DNA from: Laetiporus sulphureus 93-53
Taxonomy: Eukaryota > Basidiomycota > Agaricomycetes > Polyporales > Laetiporaceae
Length of the DNA: 64,000 bases
Direction of reading: 5' to 3'
NCBI RefSeq assembly: GCF_001632365.1
Contig: NW_024468530.1
Location: 1-64,000 of the forward strand
Shown here: positions 23,322 through 35,423 of the stretch, piece after piece
How positions within the stretch are numbered: position 1 is the first letter of the stretch
Layout: every line of letters starts with the position of its first letter
The notes under the pieces: generated by a model
Database searches by the model: none
The model's input: the letters and a program-made list of their open reading frames with translations, nothing else
What the model was told of the DNA's origin: nothing
Made by a program: the position numbers and the translations under genes

Positions 23322-24122
23322 TCTTGCGAGCAGGAATATACGTATATATACTTTAACTTATTTACACTCATGTATGACGAATGACTGATGTGACGAGGAC
23401 GTGTATCAGCTGCTTTTTGCGCAGTAACGGTCGATGTCGATGATCCCTCGTCCTTAACGTTTGTGACGATCTTTATGTCCTGCCTACTCTAGTGTACAAC
23501 ATAGCTCCGCCTCTAATCATCCATGCTAGATGGCACACGAGTAATGCGAGGACGTTATGCTGTCTGCCACATAAATTCTCGAAAATCCTCAATCGCAGCC
23601 AACGTTAAGCAGACCCAACCGAATGAGATTGCGGAATAACTACAGGATGACAAACAAAATACTGCTTCGTTGATATACTATAAAAACAAATTACGAGACC
23701 TAAAAAAATGAGTGATGCAAAGGTACGCTGTACAAATGAGAAGTACGCAGTACAAGTGGGCATGCGCGGAAACAAGCAAGAAAGGGTCTCTGTATATGCC
23801 TGATAGGGGGGAATACGAGCAAGCGACAGGAGCGATGTGTGTGTTGCGATGCGGCAGTGCAAAATACAAATGCGCGATGGTGGTAATATACTTACGTGCC
23901 CGGCCCGGACAAAGCCCAACTAAATGAGTGTTACTATGGAGGATGCATGTCGGAGTCTGGAGGAGTAGCCAGCATAGACGGCAGCACAGGTATCATTCCG
24001 CCCAGGGCGAAATACTTGAGAGACGAATTGTATTGTTGCGGTGCGATGCGATGCGCCCTGAGGAGGGAGTAGTATTGTCCGTACGATTTCACCCATTTTG
24101 TGGCAGTGTAGAGGAGCACCGT
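23322..24122. other. Interval between convergent kinase and Pumilio genes
   Basis: About 800 bp of 3' flanking sequence for both genes, A/T-richer than the surroundings, with no coding evidence. Confidence 0.5.
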
Positions 24123-27100
24123 TTACATGCCATACGCATACGTCCGCTCGTACGGGTTCGCAGCGACATTGAAGCCAAAGTTGAGGCCCTCGTAGTTGGA
24201 GAACGAGCCGGCATGCGAGTGCGGCGGCGGCGTAAGGCCCGGGCTGTGGCTCGACGAGCTCTGCAACACGTAGCTGTCGATGTTGTGTGGCTGCATGCTG
24301 TGCACCTGAGTAGAGTGCAAATTCGACGTCTGCGCCTGGATCCCGTGTCCACCATACACGCCGTTGGGCGCAGTGTACGCATCCGCGAGCGCGCCTGGCG
24401 AGTGCAGCCCCTGGTGCGACATGTGACGACCACCCTGGCCGCTCATGGCGTGATTGCCGAGAGGGGCCTGATTATGGTGATACCCACTGCCGCCATAGCC
24501 GTCAAGGTGCTCACGTTGCAGCTTGTTCTGGATGCGCTTGCCATATGGAGTGTTCCGAATCAGAGGAAGAACCGGTCGGATACCCTCCACAAGCAAGGCC
24601 CGCTGTCCCGGTTCCGCGTAGTCAAGTGCGGTCTAGAAGAAAACCTTGACTGAATTCCCCCGACCACGAGGCGTGTGACAATCCACGCACCTGCACACAG
24701 TAGTTGCCGTACGAATCGCGCAACAGCTTCTCCAGCCTGGTCCGATTGAGCAATTCCCCAATAAGCATCTTCCGGGTGTTGTGCTCCGCGACCCGAATGC
24801 ACTGTAAAGTTTTCGCAGTCAGAAAATGTTACATGTCACCTGGACAACAAACGCTCAACGAACCTTCTCGATGACATTCGAACTAAATTTCTGCACTGAC
24901 AGCGCGCAGACATTGCCTGTGAACTGACGGATGACAGCGTCGCTGAACCGATTATCGTTCAGGTCCAGAATGTATTGCACGACCTAGATGCACGCCACGA
25001 GTCCCGTTAGCATGCACGATGCACGTCAGGAACCGAAAGCTTACGTAGTTGCCGTAAGGGTCCTGTACCAGGGTCAAGGCATTGTAGGTGATCTCGCTGA
25101 CCAACTGCACACGCTGGTGATCCGAAGCGTGATCCACGCAGCGCTGCAAGACGCAACAGCCGTGACGGTGGGTAGCAACCTCAACGCAATTGGCAGCGAC
25201 CGCATTGTAAATAAACTGACAAAGGGAATGCCCGATAAGTAAACAAAGCCATACGCCGCATTGAATGTCCACGTACCTGGTTATCCTCCGGCGCGAGCTT
25301 GTTCAGACACTTTTGAATGACATGATTGCCGTTCAGGTCCTTGATAAGCACTACAACGTGAAGGCTCAAAGCAAGAATGATCGAGTGAATCTGAGCATTG
25401 TATTTCGGGTCAGCCTGCACTCGTCCCGTAAGTGATAAAGTGAGATCCAACTGGGACGAGACTTGCCTGTCTGCGGGTCGACAGAAAGTCAATCATCTTC
25501 TGCACGGCGCGCGTGCCGTGCATGTTGAGGGAGATGTTCACCAGGTCTTGCGCGACCGACTCGCAGATCACGTTGCGTTGTTCGTCCGTAGCGTACTCGA
25601 GGAGCTTCTGGCACAGGTAGTTGCCGAACGGATCTGCAATACGTTCAACACATGGTTCACAGTTGATGTGAACAGACTTACCGGTCATGAGTTCAGCAAA
25701 GTGGCTGAAGGTCTCTCGGAAGATCATATCACGATGTTCCGGGACACCCTCTTCGAGCTTCTTCTGGAGATAGCGGCACCCATGCTGATCCTTGCAGAGC
25801 TGGGGAATTTCGCCCTGGAGGTCCTCCAGACGCATCCCCGCGAATCGGTTGACTGTAGAGGAGCGACGCGTCAGTCATTGCCCTTTGCAGTACACCAACC
25901 TATGAACGTACATTCGCGATCCGCATCGCCGCGCTTGTGCTTAGGACCGTGCAGCCCGCCCATCTTGCTGTCGACGCCATTCGGACGGCCATTGATGCCC
26001 AGGCCATATCGCGCACCTTGGGAATGGTACAGCGCCGTTGATCCCGGCCCATTGTTCAGACGACCGTTGGGCTCAAAGTACGAGTTGTACCGCCCGTTCT
26101 CGAGTCCGTTGCCGTTCATACCGTTGCCATTCACACCATACATCGAATCAACACCATACTGCTGCTACATCATGAAGTCAGTACGCGGTCAACACATGAT
26201 GGCGGAACATCGGCCAACCTGGAGCGAATCGTCCTCGCTCGACTGGATCGAGTTGAACGTGAGCGGGCTGCCCTCATACGCATTCGCCGAGTTCATTCGC
26301 GACAGTGTCGGGCTTACTTCTGTCTGCGGCGACTGCTGCGCGCCCAACAGGCCATTCAGCCCTGGCATGCCTTCCGTCAGCGGGGTCCCCGGGGCCTTGG
26401 ACGCCAAAAACGACGCCGCGTTCGGCATGCCGCTCGGAAGGGGCGTCGCGGGGACCGAGCGCGCCGTGAGCGTCATCGACGACAGCGAAGAGATGTCCGC
26501 GATGCTAAGCGGCGAACCGCGGCGGGAAGAAAGGCCCTGAGCAGCCATATTCTGGGTGACCTGCTGCAGCAGCGGCGTCGCGGATCCCGAGACCGAGCCT
26601 GGGATCTTGCCTGCGGCGGAAAGCTCGGCAAGCCCGGGAGAGAGCATTGCAGGGTTGACGGAAGTGCGCCGGACGAAGGCCTCGGGTCCACGACTGCTAC
26701 CGTTGAACTGGGGCCATTCAGACGGCTTCTGCTTCTGGGAGAGCGGGGCTAAGTCCAACGCAGCCGACACCGTAGATAGCTGAGCCTATTTTGGGAATCA
26801 GCTTGTGATGTGGGATGATCGAAGTCCATGCCAGAACACACCTTGTTTGCGTACGCATTCGCAAACCTGTCATTCGCAAACCTGTCCTCGTCGGACGCCG
26901 GCACATTCCTCATCACATCTGAGAACAGATTTTAGGACAGCTCAATGATTGAAATCGACGATCTACGTACTGTGCATCTCTTGATCCAACTGCTCATCAA
27001 GCATCATACCGGCGTTGTAGCCATTACCACCGAAGTGCTGGCCGTTCGCGGCTCCGAAGCGTTCATTTCCATTTCGCAAAATAGACTGAGGAATCGCGCT

Positions 27101-27868
27101 AGAAGGCGTCGGAACACGGTCGCGCTCGGCCCTTTCCCCAGCAAGCGACAGACCCTGCAAATGGCCCGCAAGCTCCTCGTCGTTCTCGCTGGCCGAGGTG
27201 CGCCGGCTGGCAGGCATGCTTTTGGCTCCGGGGCGCGCAAAGCCCTGGTGCGCCACGTTACCCGTGGGCAGCTCGGGCGAATGGTTCACCGAAGGCGCAT
27301 ACGTGACTGACTTGCGCTTGTCCGACGCCGCTGAGCCCACAGCCATTGAAAGCACCTCCGCGTCCACCGCGTTGTGCGAGAGGCCCGAGCCAAGACCAGA
27401 CACCATCTCGTCATTGAGGGTAGCGTTCACGCGGGGAGGGGTTGTGGGAGCAGAGACGGCAAAGTGCTGGAGCGAGATTGCGTTGACATCTGGAGGAATG
27501 TTGAGCAGCTCGCGAGCCTGCTGCTGTTCGAGTGCGCGCATCTGGTCCTCGAACATCTTGCGCTGGAGGGCGCGCTGCCGCTCATGCTCGAGACGCTTGA
27601 GAGTGCGCTGCGGTTGCATCAGCCCAGGGTCGAGGAAAAACCCACGTTCCGCGACACGTACAGCCGATATATCCGGAATATTATTGCCGTAGCGTGCAGC
27701 CTGTCATACGCGTGTCATTACAGAGCCGAGTGGCAAGAGCAGAAGAGGAGGACTGACCGAATCGGCGAGGTCGAGGAAAGCCGGGGGGCTCTGCTTGGCC
27801 TCGTCAGGAGACTGACGACTGTCGGCAGGGGTAGTAGACGATTCCAAGGTAGTACTCATATGGGCCAT
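24123..27868 (-). CDS. Pumilio/PUF-family RNA-binding protein
   Basis: Twelve exons: 27868-27758, 27700-26971, 26918-26842, 26785-26219, 26164-25912, 25852-25682, 25633-25467, 25414-25277, 25215-25045, 24983-24864, 24801-24691, 24632-24123; 3126 nt, 1041 aa. Residues about 583-910 are the eight PUF repeats, for example KDQHGCRYLQKKL, DPFGNYLCQKLLEY, NMHGTRAVQKMID, DLNGNHVIQKCLNK, HRHGCCVLQRCVDH, DPYGNYVVQYILD, SSNVIEK and DSYGNYCVQ. These bind mRNA 3' UTRs base by base and repress or localise the mRNA. A long disordered N-terminus (Ser/Pro/Asn-rich) and a Gly/His/Ser-rich tail flank them. The start is the first in-frame ATG (MAHMSTT). The intron at 25415-25466 starts with GC, not GT. Exon 3 holds a directly repeated DRFAN. 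Confidence 0.92.
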
Positions 27869-29483
27869 TACTTTTGATCCGGGAGATGCAGGGGTAGGAC
27901 AGAGAACAGATTGAGCAAGTACGGTTAGAATAGCAAACGAGTAAGCCTAATTGCACAATGGTTATCCTGTCGGACGTGGTGGGGTGAGGTGAGAGCTGGA
28001 GACGGGGAGGGTGATGGGACAGACCTGCCAGCTGTTTACGCCCGTCTATAAGGATTGTTGATACAGTGGGTGGACAGCTGGGGGAGAGTGAGTGTTGGAG
28101 GAGGAGGAGAGGAAGGAGAGACGTGGCAGACCTTGGGCACTTTTGAGAGATGAGTAGAGAGCAGTGTGGTGAGGATATTAGCGGTAGTACACGGCCGGGA
28201 TTGACGAAGAGCAGGCGAACTCTAATAAATGTGACGGGCAGACACCCTCTTTTTTTGATTCTCCGACTGCCCAATTCGGCCCAACCCACGCGGCCCCTTG
28301 AAACCCCTCCCGCCTTCACGATGGCTATACTTTTACAGCCGACGTGCGCACCTCCTCCATCCCTCCTTCCGACTAATCTGTTTACTCCGTACACGTTCTC
28401 CTGCTCGCATGCAATCCACTCTCCTCGGCTCGCGCATGCGGGGACACCCCGCTCCTGATCTCGTCAACAACACCCTCGCTTGTCAGCCCACGCACTGCGC
28501 TGCACGTTCCTCGCGCTCCAGTCTGGGACGCGCCCGCGCCAGCCGACCCTCCAGCACCCTACGTCGTGCGAAGCTGTCTCAATCCACGCTCCTCCGTACC
28601 TGGTGACCGGCTGTCGGTTCCCCAGGTGGCTGGGCTTGCGCACCCCTGCAGACACCCATCGTCCATCCCTATCCAGATTCAGGTCACCGATCTCATTATG
28701 CGCTGCAATTATCTGTACTTGGTGCTCGACTGCGTCCCGTGAACCTTCCGGCGCGAGCGAGGGTGCGCGCGCACCGCGATATGTCGGCCGCCTGCCTATA
28801 TGTACGTCCCCGCCGTCGCCAGCGCACGCGTCCGCGCGGTGGCGATGCAGGCATCAATCAAGCTTTCGAGCCTCGGCTTCGTCGTACGACATGGACGCGG
28901 CCCGACAGGGATCGTCCATAAAGTGCAGTCCGCGCAAATCGCGGACGATGACTGACTCAGAGGAGCAAATGCATTGGCGAAATCTACTAAGCGTTGCGCT
29001 CTCTCAGCTTCCGCGCCATTCACTGTTGGGCCACAACTTCCTATTTGACCCCAGAGCGGGGACGGACCTGAATGGTCGTCCGGCGCATGTTTCTATGCTG
29101 ATTGCCAGTATATTTTCCGCGGTTGTTGCGGTCGTCCGGTAACAGACGATCTGGGAAAGTTTACCGCTGTCGAGCATTAACTGCGGTCGTTGCAGTCATC
29201 TAGTAACAGACGATCTGGGAGAGTTTACCGCTGTCGTGCAGGACCATTAAATGCGATTGTTGCAATCGTCCGGTAACAGACGATCTGGGAGAGTTTACCG
29301 CTGTCGAGCAAGTCAATTAATCCCATTACCGAGAACGTCGGCTGCAGCGAAATAGCGGTATCCTAATCTATATCGCAAGCATAAGCGACGAGCGGCCGAT
29401 AGCACACACCATAGGAGACGGAAATGTACATACATACGTATAAACCGTCCATAGCGAATAGAAGGTACTGTCTAGCAACAACG
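27869..29483. other. Pumilio upstream region and repeat-bearing intergenic DNA
   Basis: About 1.6 kb without a credible gene. The part next to Pumilio (27870-28300) is its promoter/leader region. The only ordered structure is the three-unit tandem repeat at 29121-29320. Confidence 0.5.
29121..29320 (+). repeat. Three-copy tandem repeat with inner dyad
   Basis: Units start at 29121, 29185 and 29255 (64, 70 and 66 bp). Each contains GTAACAGACGATCTGGGA followed by GTTTACCGCTGTCG. CGGTAA and TTACCG in units 1 and 3 are inverted around about 18 nt (unit 2 has TAGTAA), so a short hairpin could form. It lies about 160 bp downstream of the stop of the Vps38/UVRAG-like gene. Confidence 0.85.
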
Positions 29484-32400
29484 TCAATGTGTGCCGTTCA
29501 CCAGCACAGCCGGCGTGGCTCGATCGTGCACGCTCTCCTCCGCCTTCTCGCCCGTACCGTTCTCCTCACCATGTGCGGCATGTCCGTTGCCATGCGCCTC
29601 CAGCCCGATCTTGCCCTCCTCAGCGCCCTCCCCGTGCCCACGAATCGTGCGTCGGTCATCCTCGCTCTCGGCCGGGCCCGCCTCCGACGTGCCCTCGTCA
29701 CTCGCGTCAGTACTCGTCCTCGTCGTCGGCGTCGACGAGTCCTCCTGCGATCCCTCCGGCGACTCCGGCACTGATCGCACCATGGGCCGCGAGCTCGACG
29801 GGTAACGCGCGCGGAGGAAGCCTGTTAGCGGCGCGAGGTCGAGGAACGCGCGCGACTTGCGAGTGGAACTGCCCGAATCGGGATGAGCCCTCGTTGGCGT
29901 CGTCGACCCGCTCTGTGGAGGAGATTCGGCTCCGTGCTCATCCGCTGACACATTCGTCACGACGGCGGGCAAGCCATCGGGTTTTGCATCGACGGTAGGC
30001 GTTGCGATGTCGGAAGGCGCAGGCAGCGAAGACGCAGTAAGGATCGGAGACTGCAATGAAGATATGGACTCTGAGGAGGCGAGTGGGAAGCGATGTGACC
30101 TAGAAAGACCAAGGCGATACTGTCAAGGACGATCATCGGACGAAGCAGCACGCTGCTCACGGGAGCTCAACACTCTCGTTGTTATCGATGAGAGTCAGAA
30201 GCAAGTTCTTCAGGTTCGGTAATGTATGTCGCATGTCTAGAGCTCGGAGATTGCGTTCAGACATGAGCTAGTATATGGACGATGCATTCAGGATTATCAG
30301 TAGCTAGATCAAGCAACGACAGCGTGGGCTCACAAGCTCTATGTCTTTGTTGAGCAGGAAGACGCCATACTCAAAGCGGTAAGTATCGACGCCTTTTGAG
30401 AAAAGAGGAAACCTGCGAAAAGGCCGACCATCATCCTTGAACAAGTTAGCATTATACAGAAACTTAACACTCACATCCTCGGCCCCACCATCGCCGATAT
30501 CCCGTCCTTAATCAAGCTTCTACTGCCCACGCAAGTGACTGGATACACGAGGCCTTTGCCTATGTACGCCGCGAGCATTTGCACCACCTGCGCGGCATAT
30601 CCAAGCGCGGTGGCCACGGCATCCTCCGTAACCTCCTTGTGCGACGATAGCGACAATGGAGGGGCAGGGTCGTTGGGGCCCAGCGGGATGGGCAGCGGCA
30701 CATCGAGGATGGTAAAGAGCAGATCTGGTGGCGAGACGAGCTCGATGGGAAAGATGAAGGAGAGCGTTGTAATGAGTAGGCTTCGCATGGGCCCGATCTG
30801 ATCTCGCAGAGTACTCAGACGTCCCCTGATTGCAGTGTCAACACTTTGTGTAGTAATGCATTGCAAATTCAAACATGCCTTTCATTAATGAGCTCCTCCT
30901 CTTGCTCGAACTCCAGCTGGGAAGCGTTCTCATTCAACTCACGCGCCAACGCGAGAAGCTCTCTGCGTTTTTGCAGATCTGCTCTCCGAGCCGCGAGCCG
31001 CTCTCTCACTTGAACCGATTCAGATGAAAACTCTTTGCTCGAACGGGTAGAGGCCACGTACGCTTGTCCGACTGAGCGTTCAGATCTGCGGCTTCGCTGT
31101 GCAGCTGTCCTATCCAAGCCTCGCGTTCGGATACTTCGCGACGCTTTCAGTCAATAAGCTTAGATTGAACCCGCAAGCAAGAAGAGGGAAAGCCAATGAA
31201 CATGATAGACAAAGCGAACGTGGGCATGAAGGCATAGTTGGAATGCAGAGCAGACACTTACCACGAGGCCCGCACCTGGTTGAGTGACCAGCTTGTCAAT
31301 CTTGTGCACGATATCCGAAAGCGATCGCTCGTTATCCAGGATGCATGTCTGCAAATTGATCAGTCTGTTGCCGCATTCAGTATTCAATTCACTCGGCATG
31401 CACTTCCACTAGCCTACCTAAGTAACTCTTGCCAAGAGGCCGTTTTCCGCTTGCCTTTCCGTCGGAGTGACCCATATTCCTTCTGCTCAGAATCCTCCAC
31501 TTCTGGCTGATCACTAAGCTTTTCGGACGTCCAGATCCGCTCGCTGGGCAGGATGGTCTCGTCTGCAGCACTAGTTTTTCTCGCCTCGGACTCTGGATCT
31601 GAACTATATCCAGCGTCATAAGGAGGAAGCGGCGATGGCGGCGTCGCGTCGGGTGTAGGCAGATAGTACGTCCGCCCAGGCGGGTAGAGAGTGACTAAGA
31701 GCGAGTTAGACGGCAGATGTGATGGATAAGTGGCAAGCTGAACGTGATCTACTCAGTTGAATATCACGCCGGAATGTGAATATTGAGCCCACCTCTTTGG
31801 ATAACGGTACCAGATCGCCCAAGTCAACATCCCAACCTTGCAAAAGTTTCCATTCCAGACCATCCTGCTCACTGCGCTCCCTTTCCTTACCTTTACCCTT
31901 CAAGTCCCGATCCCCGCTTGATGACCAGCCCAACCCACGCTTGACGTGCCCCCACACCTCCACCCGCATCTTCGATCCGCTTAGATCCGCTCCCGGTGCG
32001 AACTCGCCTCGCGACCGCGCATCAAGTTGAAACGCAGGATTTGTCGAAGGCCAGTGTATAGGCGAGATGAAGCTTGGTACACAAGGCCCATCATTCAAGG
32101 TTGCTTTGTTCGGTCTCGGAGAGGAAGGTGTACTTGGAGGCGTCGAATGGCGTGAGTGTGCAGTTTTGAAGGTCGTTAATGTAGGAGATGTGAGCGGTGA
32201 GGGTACAGGAGGGCGTTGCTTGCTTCCAGAAGGTGAGGTTGATGACTTGGCCGGCTTGTTAGCAAGTGATGACGAGGACGCAGATTTGATGTTCACGTCA
32301 AATGAACTGCTTCGTGATGAGCTGACGGCGGTCCGATTTGTGGAAGCTGATAGCCGGGATGAAGATGTCTTTGGCGAAGTTGTACCGTTTGTGATTCTTC

Positions 32401-33261
32401 TATTGCTCGTCCTGGGAGATTCCGGCTTGTGCGTGGAGGTCGATGCTTTCTCCTGCTTAGCTTGCGAGGCAGCTTTGGAGTAGCCCCCTTCTGCCGAAGC
32501 ACCGTCTATCTCGGCTGTCTCTTTGAGAGGAGTGTCGGACTCTGACGGAATAGACGGAAGCGTAATAGTGAGGAAAGTCTCGACAAGTCGGCTCTGCAGG
32601 ACTTTCTCAAGTCCTCTCTGAGAAACATCCTGCAGAAGATTCGGAATATGCGAAATGCCAGAAAGAGCGGAGTCATGCTGATCCACAGCTGAGAACAATC
32701 CAGTGCGTGAGGACGATGACGCGCCTGATACTGTGCGCGGTCGGTGAGATGGGCGTACAGTAGGTGCCGCCCCTGCTACCGAAAACCTCCGTGACGAATG
32801 CAGACCAGAAGCCGCAGAGGGAGGATGGATGCTAGATACACTGGTTCTGGACGTTGTTCTCCTTCTGGTCCCGATCCCGTTCGGACCGTCGAGATCACGG
32901 TGGACCTCCTCCGTGCCTGGTCTGTGATACACTATGTGTATGCTGGACGAAGACGACATCCGCCTGGCTCGTTTCCGCCCAATCGTAAGGTCAAGGTCAT
33001 CCGAGAGGTGGCCCTGTGGTGTGAACTGTGGCTGCTCCGAGGATTGTTTGAGAGCAGAGGCAAACGCATCTCGAACAGGGAATGGTGTCAGATTACGGAC
33101 TTGTACTGCAGTAATGTGCCTAACGCGACGCTATATTGGCGTCCGCAATTGCTCAAGCGTCAACTCTAAACCACTGATCAGAGACCCGGGAGAGACTCAA
33201 CTGGATACCGAGCCAGCGGATCGACAACCTCTGCCTCAGAGGCATCCTTCGAGTGGTTCAT
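29484..33261 (-). CDS. Vps38/UVRAG-type subunit of the PI3-kinase (Vps34) complex
   Basis: Ten exons: 33261-33209, 33119-31793, 31737-31418, 31364-31262, 31143-31062, 31008-30879, 30825-30475, 30412-30334, 30267-30161, 30099-29484; 3168 nt, 1055 aa. A conserved start RHITAVQVRNLTPFPVRD is followed by a very Ser/Thr-rich disordered insert. A C2-like strand region follows (MRVEVWGHVKRGLGW, LEWKLLQGWDVDLGDLVPL, LLVTLYPPGRTYYLP), then a coiled coil (residues about 570-670) and a BARA-like end (RSLLITTLSFIFPIEL, GYAAQVVQMLAAYIG, FEYGVFLLNKDIELLM). This is the Atg14/UVRAG architecture; the C2-then-coil order favours Vps38/UVRAG (endosomal sorting) over Atg14 (autophagy). It is longer than human UVRAG (about 700 aa) because of the insert and a 200-aa acidic tail. 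The intron at 30826-30878 starts with GC. Confidence 0.82.
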
Positions 33262-33670
33262 GACTGTCGCCGCTTCCGAGAATTGTGTACGAACACGGTG
33301 TAGGCTTGATGCACAGTCCGGATTTCACTGTGACGATTGGGAGCAGGGGCACGCCGAGTGTGCATGTATGAGGAGAATCCTACTGCCGCTACCTCAGCCT
33401 CAAGCTCAGATTCTAGCAGTGACAGTGAATGCTAGCGAGAGAGGTATAAGGGAATTGTGCTCGTGTTGAGGCAGTCGGCTGCAGCAAGTCGAGGGCCACG
33501 GTGGCGGGAAGTAAGTACAAGAGGCGCCAGAGGGCGCCAGTTTCGGTCACCACGCCGTGCATTGGCCGTGCTACCTTCTTTCGACGTCCTCCATCTAGTG
33601 ATTCAACCATTGTCCTCACATAATCGTGCAGGACATCCTCCAACCAAGACGACAAAACACTCCGATGATC
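33262..33670. promoter_or_regulatory. Shared divergent promoter region
   Basis: The 409 bp separate the starts of two genes transcribed in opposite directions. A GGCGCCAG octamer is repeated directly with a 2-nt gap near 33513-33530. Its role is unknown. Confidence 0.4.
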
Positions 33671-35253
33671 ATGCCTCCCAAGTTACCTCGAAGAGCATCC
33701 ACTTCGACAAAAGATGCACTTGCTGCATCCAAAGCAGTGCAGAACGCGTCGATGCCGCCGCCGCCAGACCCCCTGCCGCCGTTAGGAATTATGGAGGCAG
33801 AAGCGAACACATTGTCATTGTCTCTACGAGTAGGTTACCAACTCGAGTGTCGGCGCAAAAGACAATAAACGTTGCCCATAGAACGCCACGGTCAAGATAG
33901 GCCAGGTGTATGAGTTTTACGCGGATGCCCGAAAACTGTAGGTTACTAGCCAATACTAGGACTATCTGAAAAGCTCTGAGTGTATGGTGTTTTATTTTAT
34001 AGCGGGATTCAGAAGTATGCTCCCAGTCCGCCACGGTCGCTTACAGCTTCGTTAGGCCGAGAGATTGAGAAGTACGACCAACTATGTGATGCAATGGAAG
34101 CGCATCTAGTAGGTTCTCACTTAAAACAGCACATGCGCGTACCTCTGACGAGACGTAGCACCGTGCTATTGCAGTCCTGCAAAGGGACATCAAGCGTGAA
34201 GAGCAGCGTTTGAAGGCGGATGCGGAGGCTGCCGCAAAGGCCGCAGCCCCTGTGCTTCCTGAAGCATCTTTCACCACAACTCCGCCCGCCTCCCCGACGT
34301 TGTCTACGTTGTATACTGGGGCTTCCGCGGAAGCATCAACCTCAAAACCTGCTCTCCCGCTACCTGCTCGCCGCCAGTCGACTGTCTCCCTGTCATCTCT
34401 GCAACGCCCTCCCTTCCCGCACAAATTAGATCTCTCTTCAGCTGCATTGCGCATGAATCCTGAGGAAGGACTTATGAGCGGGCTCTCCTCGCCAGTGACA
34501 CTCGCGCCCAAATCTTCGCATAAGTCGATGTCACAAGATATGCTCTTGGGGTTAGACGATGGCACTGATGGTCCCATCCACATTGACCTTACGCAAGTGG
34601 GCGATCTCGAGATGAATCTGCAGAGAGCAGCGGCATCATCCGTAGCAGGGATGGATTCATCGTTAGGCAATTCCGCTGACAAGCCCATCGAACTAGATCT
34701 GGACATGGACGTGGACCTCTTCCACGAAGGTGCCAATAACTCGGCCAATACTCAGGGGGAGCACTTGTTTCATGAGGCGTCTGCACCGGCTATGGATGAT
34801 ATCCATGGTCAGAGCCTCTCGCTGGACGTCAAACCCAAAATAGAAGACGATATCTTTATGAATGCTCTTCAAGCGGTGGATTCTACAGGGGGAAGCGATG
34901 ATATCTTCGCTACTCTCGAAGGACCTTCGCTACCCGATGCGTCAATAGACGACCACGGCGCTCCGGGTAGTCATCACGCGGTGAGCGAGAATGCGGCGAA
35001 TGGCGCATCATCGTCTGCCTCTATTCTGGCAAGTCTCAATACTTCTTCCTCGCACTCTGTCAATCAGCCTGCTCAGGACCATGACGGCCGATTCGACCTT
35101 CAAGGTATCGACCTGTCCAACTTCCCAACCCTTAGCGCTGACCTCTTCCGTGACGACTCGGCCGAGCATGGTTTGAACGAATCCGACATGGCGAACTTGT
35201 TCAGCATAGGAACTGAAACTGGTGATGCGGAAAAGGGTACCAGCGCTGCGTAG
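33671..35253 (+). CDS. Unassigned protein, helical N-terminus and acidic disordered tail
   Basis: Four exons, 33671-33829, 33906-33937, 34003-34108 and 34159-35253, give 463 aa; phases fit and the 32-nt second exon reads VYEFYADARK. An alternative ATG lies 6 nt upstream in frame. Residues about 45-135 look like a helical hairpin (MEAEANTLSLSLRVYEFYAD, SLGREIEKYDQLCDAMEAHL, AIAVLQRDIKREEQRLKADA). The rest is Ser/Pro-rich, then acidic with short hydrophobic clusters (DKPIELDLDMDVDLF, IEDDIFMNAL, DLFRDD), as in activator or Mediator-tail proteins. I do not recognise the family, and the Mediator comparison is only about architecture. It shares a promoter region with the Vps38/UVRAG-like gene and ends 170 bp from the convergent GYF gene. 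Confidence 0.68.
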
Positions 35254-35423
35254 GCATGGTGCTTTTGAAGTGAGCACAACAAGTAATGCGTTTCGATTTG
35301 CCAGTAGGGTGTGTGTACTTGAACAACAATAGATCGAATATGGAAGAGTCGCGTGCAGTACATCCCTCGAACGATTAGTACGATGTGTAGCCTATGCAGT
35401 CTCGCATTTGTAGCCCGATCAAC

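Noticed and set aside
23928..24653. Plus-strand open frame near the Pumilio 3' end
   Set aside because: Antisense of the Gly/His-rich Pumilio tail; Arg/Val-rich with no domain.
25398..26540. Long plus-strand open frame opposite Pumilio
   Set aside because: It is the antisense shadow of a GC-rich coding region; the minus strand has PUF repeats and consistent splice sites.
31738..31752. A 15-nt intron in the Vps38/UVRAG-like gene
   Set aside because: Too short to splice; a donor at 31792 with the same acceptor gives a normal 55-nt intron in phase.
33962..34014. A two-exon start for the helical protein skipping 33906-33937
   Set aside because: A downstream acceptor keeps frame, but including the 32-nt exon (VYEFYADARK) fits phases at both ends and reads as a continuous helix.
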